Source of the DNA: Spirochaetaceae bacterium
GTDB lineage: Bacteria; Spirochaetota; Spirochaetia; Treponematales; Breznakiellaceae
DNA: 7,547 bases
Assembly (NCBI GenBank): GCA_031275595.1
Contig: JAISOO010000129.1
Coordinates: 1-7,547, forward strand
Direction: 5' to 3'
Shown here piece after piece: positions 5,711-7,547 of the stretch (positions are counted from its first letter, which is position 1; every line of letters begins with the position of its first letter). Under the pieces are notes generated by a model. The model ran no database searches. It worked only from the letters and a program-made list of their open reading frames with translations, and was not told the DNA's origin. Made by a program: the position numbers and the translations under genes.

Positions 5711-6682
5711 ATGGTGAAACCGTACCAGAAGATTATCATAGCCTTAGGTTTTATCTTGGGGGTCCTGGCCTCTTTGGGGGCCTCGGAAATAGGCCTCTCC
5801 ATCCGGTTTTATGATAAGCGGATCTACTATATTTCCGGCGCTTCCGTGGAACCCATCCTCGTGCAGGTGACCATAGCCAATAACGGGCCCGTCCCGTACC
5901 ATTTTAAATTGGCGGAGGACCGGATTTTTTCCGTTGATTTTGAAGTAAAAACCCTGACCAACCGGCCGGTGGAAGCCGCGGACCTTTTGGTTAGAAAAAG
6001 AACCCAAAACGCCCGGGTTTTTTTCCGGGATGTTTCGGTGGAAAGCGGGGAATCCTTTTCGTTTGTCGAGGATGTCCGGAATTACGCGATCCTGGGGGAC
6101 GCAGGCTCCTTTGTGGTACAGGCCAAACTGTACCCCGACCTTATCCGCAATATCGCAGGCGGGGCCCTTCCCCTGGAATCCAACCGTTTGAGCCTCCACC
6201 TGAGGCCCCCTTCGCTGCCTGGTCCCGGGGGCGTCCCCCTGGCAATGGATGTGGAAACCAACGCCATTTTAGTCCGGGAAAATCTTCCCCCGGACGAGGT
6301 GGTGGAGTACACCCTCCGGGCCCGGCAAAAAAGCCAGTGGGAAAAATTTTTCCTCTACCTCGATCTGGAGGCCATGTTACGACGGGATCCCCGGCGGCAG
6401 CGGCAATGGCTTGCGGCCCCGGAAGAAGTCCGCCGGCGTATGATCGACCAGTACCGGACCGAGCTTGAAAACGAGGTGGTGGACGGGGACATCGCCACCA
6501 TACCCCTGGAATTCAGGATCGAACGGACCACCTATAACGCCGAAGAAGGCACCGTTATTGTATTGGAAACATTCCGTTTTAGAGATATAATTGAAAAGAA
6601 ACGGTACACCTACGATCTCCGCCGAAGAGACGATGTCTGGACCATTGTGGGTTATACGGTACAAAACCTGGGGACGGAATGA
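5711..6682 (+). CDS. Exported protein of unknown family
   Basis: I do not recognise this 323-residue protein. The N-terminus is a classic Sec signal peptide: Lys3 and Lys7, a hydrophobic core at about 8-20, and a likely signal peptidase I cleavage after Ala24 (SLGA/SE). There is no lipobox cysteine and no second membrane segment, so a periplasmic or secreted location is inferred. Residues 26-165 look beta-rich and Ig-like, with alternating hydrophobic stretches such as EPILVQVTIANNGP, a VSVESGESFSF turn, then GSFVVQAKLYP. A Pro/Gly-rich linker (about 166-176) leads to residues 190-320, where amphipathic helices precede strands ending in RYTYDLRRRDDVWTIVGYTV. That layout recalls NTF2-like or SnoaL-like folds, which is only a guess. 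The gene diverges from mfd and overlaps the next gene by ATGA, so its translation should be coupled to that of the PilZ-type protein. Spirochete-restricted conservation would be my expectation. Confidence 0.85.
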   Translation: MVKPYQKIIIALGFILGVLASLGASEIGLSIRFYDKRIYYISGASVEPILVQVTIANNGPVPYHFKLAEDRIFSVDFEVKTLTNRPVEAADLLVRKRTQNARVFFRDVSVESGESFSFVEDVRNYAILGDAGSFVVQAKLYPDLIRNIAGGALPLESNRLSLHLRPPSLPGPGGVPLAMDVETNAILVRENLPPDEVVEYTLRARQKSQWEKFFLYLDLEAMLRRDPRRQRQWLAAPEEVRRRMIDQYRTELENEVVDGDIATIPLEFRIERTTYNAEEGTVIVLETFRFRDIIEKKRYTYDLRRRDDVWTIVGYTVQNLGTE

Positions 6683-7422
6683 AGTTATTGTTGATCCTGG
6701 GCTCGGATGAAACCTTTAACCTGGTTTCCCATTATATCAAGCCGCTGGGATTTGACCTGATCCGGTACAGCCATGTACAAAAGGCCATGGATAATATTGA
6801 TGAGGTCGATCCCGCCGGTCTTATCATCAGCGCCAACGATTTTCCCCGGCACTGGAAGATCCTGGTCCAGTTTGTGCGGGTTGCCCGGGACAAAGGCCGG
6901 TGCCCCATCGTCCTCTTAACCGGCGAAAAATTCCCTCTGGAGGAGGCGTCCAAGGCCTTTTATGTGGGGGTAAGCGGCATAGTTCCCGAAACCCTGCGGG
7001 AATCATCCCAGGTCAGCAAACTCCAAAACATCTTAAGCCGCTATATTCCGGTAGAAGAAAAGCGGCGATCCCCGCGTTTTTTCGTAGAGCCCTGGCAGCG
7101 CTGCGCCTTGATCTTCGCCAACCCCATAAACAAGGTCATTATCACCGGGGAGGTAAAAACCATTGCCCGAATCGGGCTTTCTTTTCACCCCGACTACCCA
7201 TCCCTGCTGGAGAATCTATACCTGGGAACGATGATCCCCGAATGTTCCTTCCGGCTGGATGACGCCATCCTCTCCCCGGAATGCCGCCTGGCCCGGAACG
7301 GCCGGATCATCGCCCTGGAATTTATAAACCTCCCCCCCGATGAACAGGCCGTCTTGGACGCCTATCTGGAAAATCTGCCCCTGCAGGAATTGCGGTACCG
7401 GCAGCACCTCCCGGCTTTCTAA
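6679..7422 (+). CDS. Pseudo-receiver plus PilZ domain protein
   Basis: This 247-residue cytoplasmic protein has no signal or membrane segment. Residues 1-120 follow the alternating strand-helix plan of a response-regulator receiver: KLLLILGSDE, then GLIISAND, then CPIVLLTGE with Thr81, then GVSGIV. The phospho-acceptor position after strand 3 appears to be Ser51 rather than Asp, and the usual Lys before the last helix appears to be Pro103, so phosphorylation is unlikely. Residues 127-230 are PilZ-like. The first c-di-GMP motif RxxxR is present (Arg129 and Arg133 in KRRSPRF). The second, (D/N)xSxxG, is reduced to TIARIG (161-166), keeping only Gly166. Binding of c-di-GMP is therefore uncertain. 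The ATG overlaps the stop of the exported-protein gene (ATGA, 6679-6682), with a GGGGA stretch just upstream, implying translational coupling. PilZ proteins often control motility or envelope processes; the partner here is unknown. Confidence 0.85.
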   Translation: MKLLLILGSDETFNLVSHYIKPLGFDLIRYSHVQKAMDNIDEVDPAGLIISANDFPRHWKILVQFVRVARDKGRCPIVLLTGEKFPLEEASKAFYVGVSGIVPETLRESSQVSKLQNILSRYIPVEEKRRSPRFFVEPWQRCALIFANPINKVIITGEVKTIARIGLSFHPDYPSLLENLYLGTMIPECSFRLDDAILSPECRLARNGRIIALEFINLPPDEQAVLDAYLENLPLQELRYRQHLPAF

Positions 7423-7521
7423 GCCGCTGCCCCTCCCCCCCGCGCAAGGGCGGCGGGAAGCGGAACCCCGAAACCGCTGGCAAGGGAGGAGGCCGCCGCG
7501 GCACGGTAAAAGAAAAGAAGG
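7423..7521. other. GC-rich spacer with nested hairpin potential
   Basis: CGGCGG (7451-7456) can pair with CCGCCG (7493-7498), enclosing AGCGG (7459-7463) with CCGCT (7474-7478). No T run follows, so it is not a clear terminator; read-through into the next gene is possible. A run of seven C lies at 7435-7441. Confidence 0.4.
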
Positions 7522-7547
7522 ATGAGCCTTTCCCAAAACCCGGTTGG
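7522..7547 (+). CDS. Probable start of a further gene, cut by the window end
   Basis: An ATG at 7522 opens a frame reading MSLSQNPVG to the last base. It is preceded by the purine-rich stretch AGAAAAGAAGG, which could supply a Shine-Dalgarno although it runs right up to the ATG. It lies 99 bases after the PilZ-type gene on the same strand. Eight or nine residues are too few to name a product. Confidence 0.4.

Overview
The window most resembles the chromosome of a Treponema-like spirochete of the higher-GC, host-associated (termite-gut) type. This rests on the flavour of the Mfd protein, an exported protein of unknown family paired with a PilZ-type protein, and intergenic DNA rich in palindromes. 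It is an inference from protein character only; no rRNA or other strong taxonomic marker is present.

Layout. Bases 1-465 (+) hold the 3' end of a GH127/DUF1680 beta-L-arabinofuranosidase-like gene. It is visibly more AT-rich than its neighbours and appears broken by two compensating frameshifts before residue 1 of the intact stretch. It converges on a minus-strand block at 534-1971: a YihX-like HAD phosphatase (1357-1971) followed 58 bases downstream by a PlsC-type acyltransferase (534-1298). Between the HAD gene and the next minus-strand gene lies a composite repeat (about 2006-2195). It is built of nested inverted and direct modules and is the most unusual non-coding DNA here. The long minus-strand gene 2194-5646 is mfd, the transcription-repair coupling factor, complete with all helicase motifs; its stop codon lies inside the repeat.

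A short divergent spacer (5647-5710) carries a TATAAT-containing palindrome. From it a plus-strand pair is read: a secreted or periplasmic protein of unknown family (5711-6682), then, with an ATGA overlap, a cytoplasmic protein with a pseudo-receiver domain and a C-terminal PilZ domain (6679-7422). A GC-rich spacer with potential hairpins leads to the probable start of another plus-strand gene at 7522, cut by the window end.

How they work together. The HAD and PlsC genes look co-transcribed; PlsC would make phosphatidic acid, while the HAD substrate is unknown. Mfd is housekeeping DNA repair. The exported protein and the PilZ protein are translationally coupled, suggesting a joint envelope or signalling role, although the PilZ c-di-GMP motif is only half conserved. 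I see no CRISPR array, transposase, phage gene, tRNA or rRNA. The points of interest are the structured repeat, the decayed glycosidase and the degenerate sensor protein rather than an obvious new defence or mobile system.
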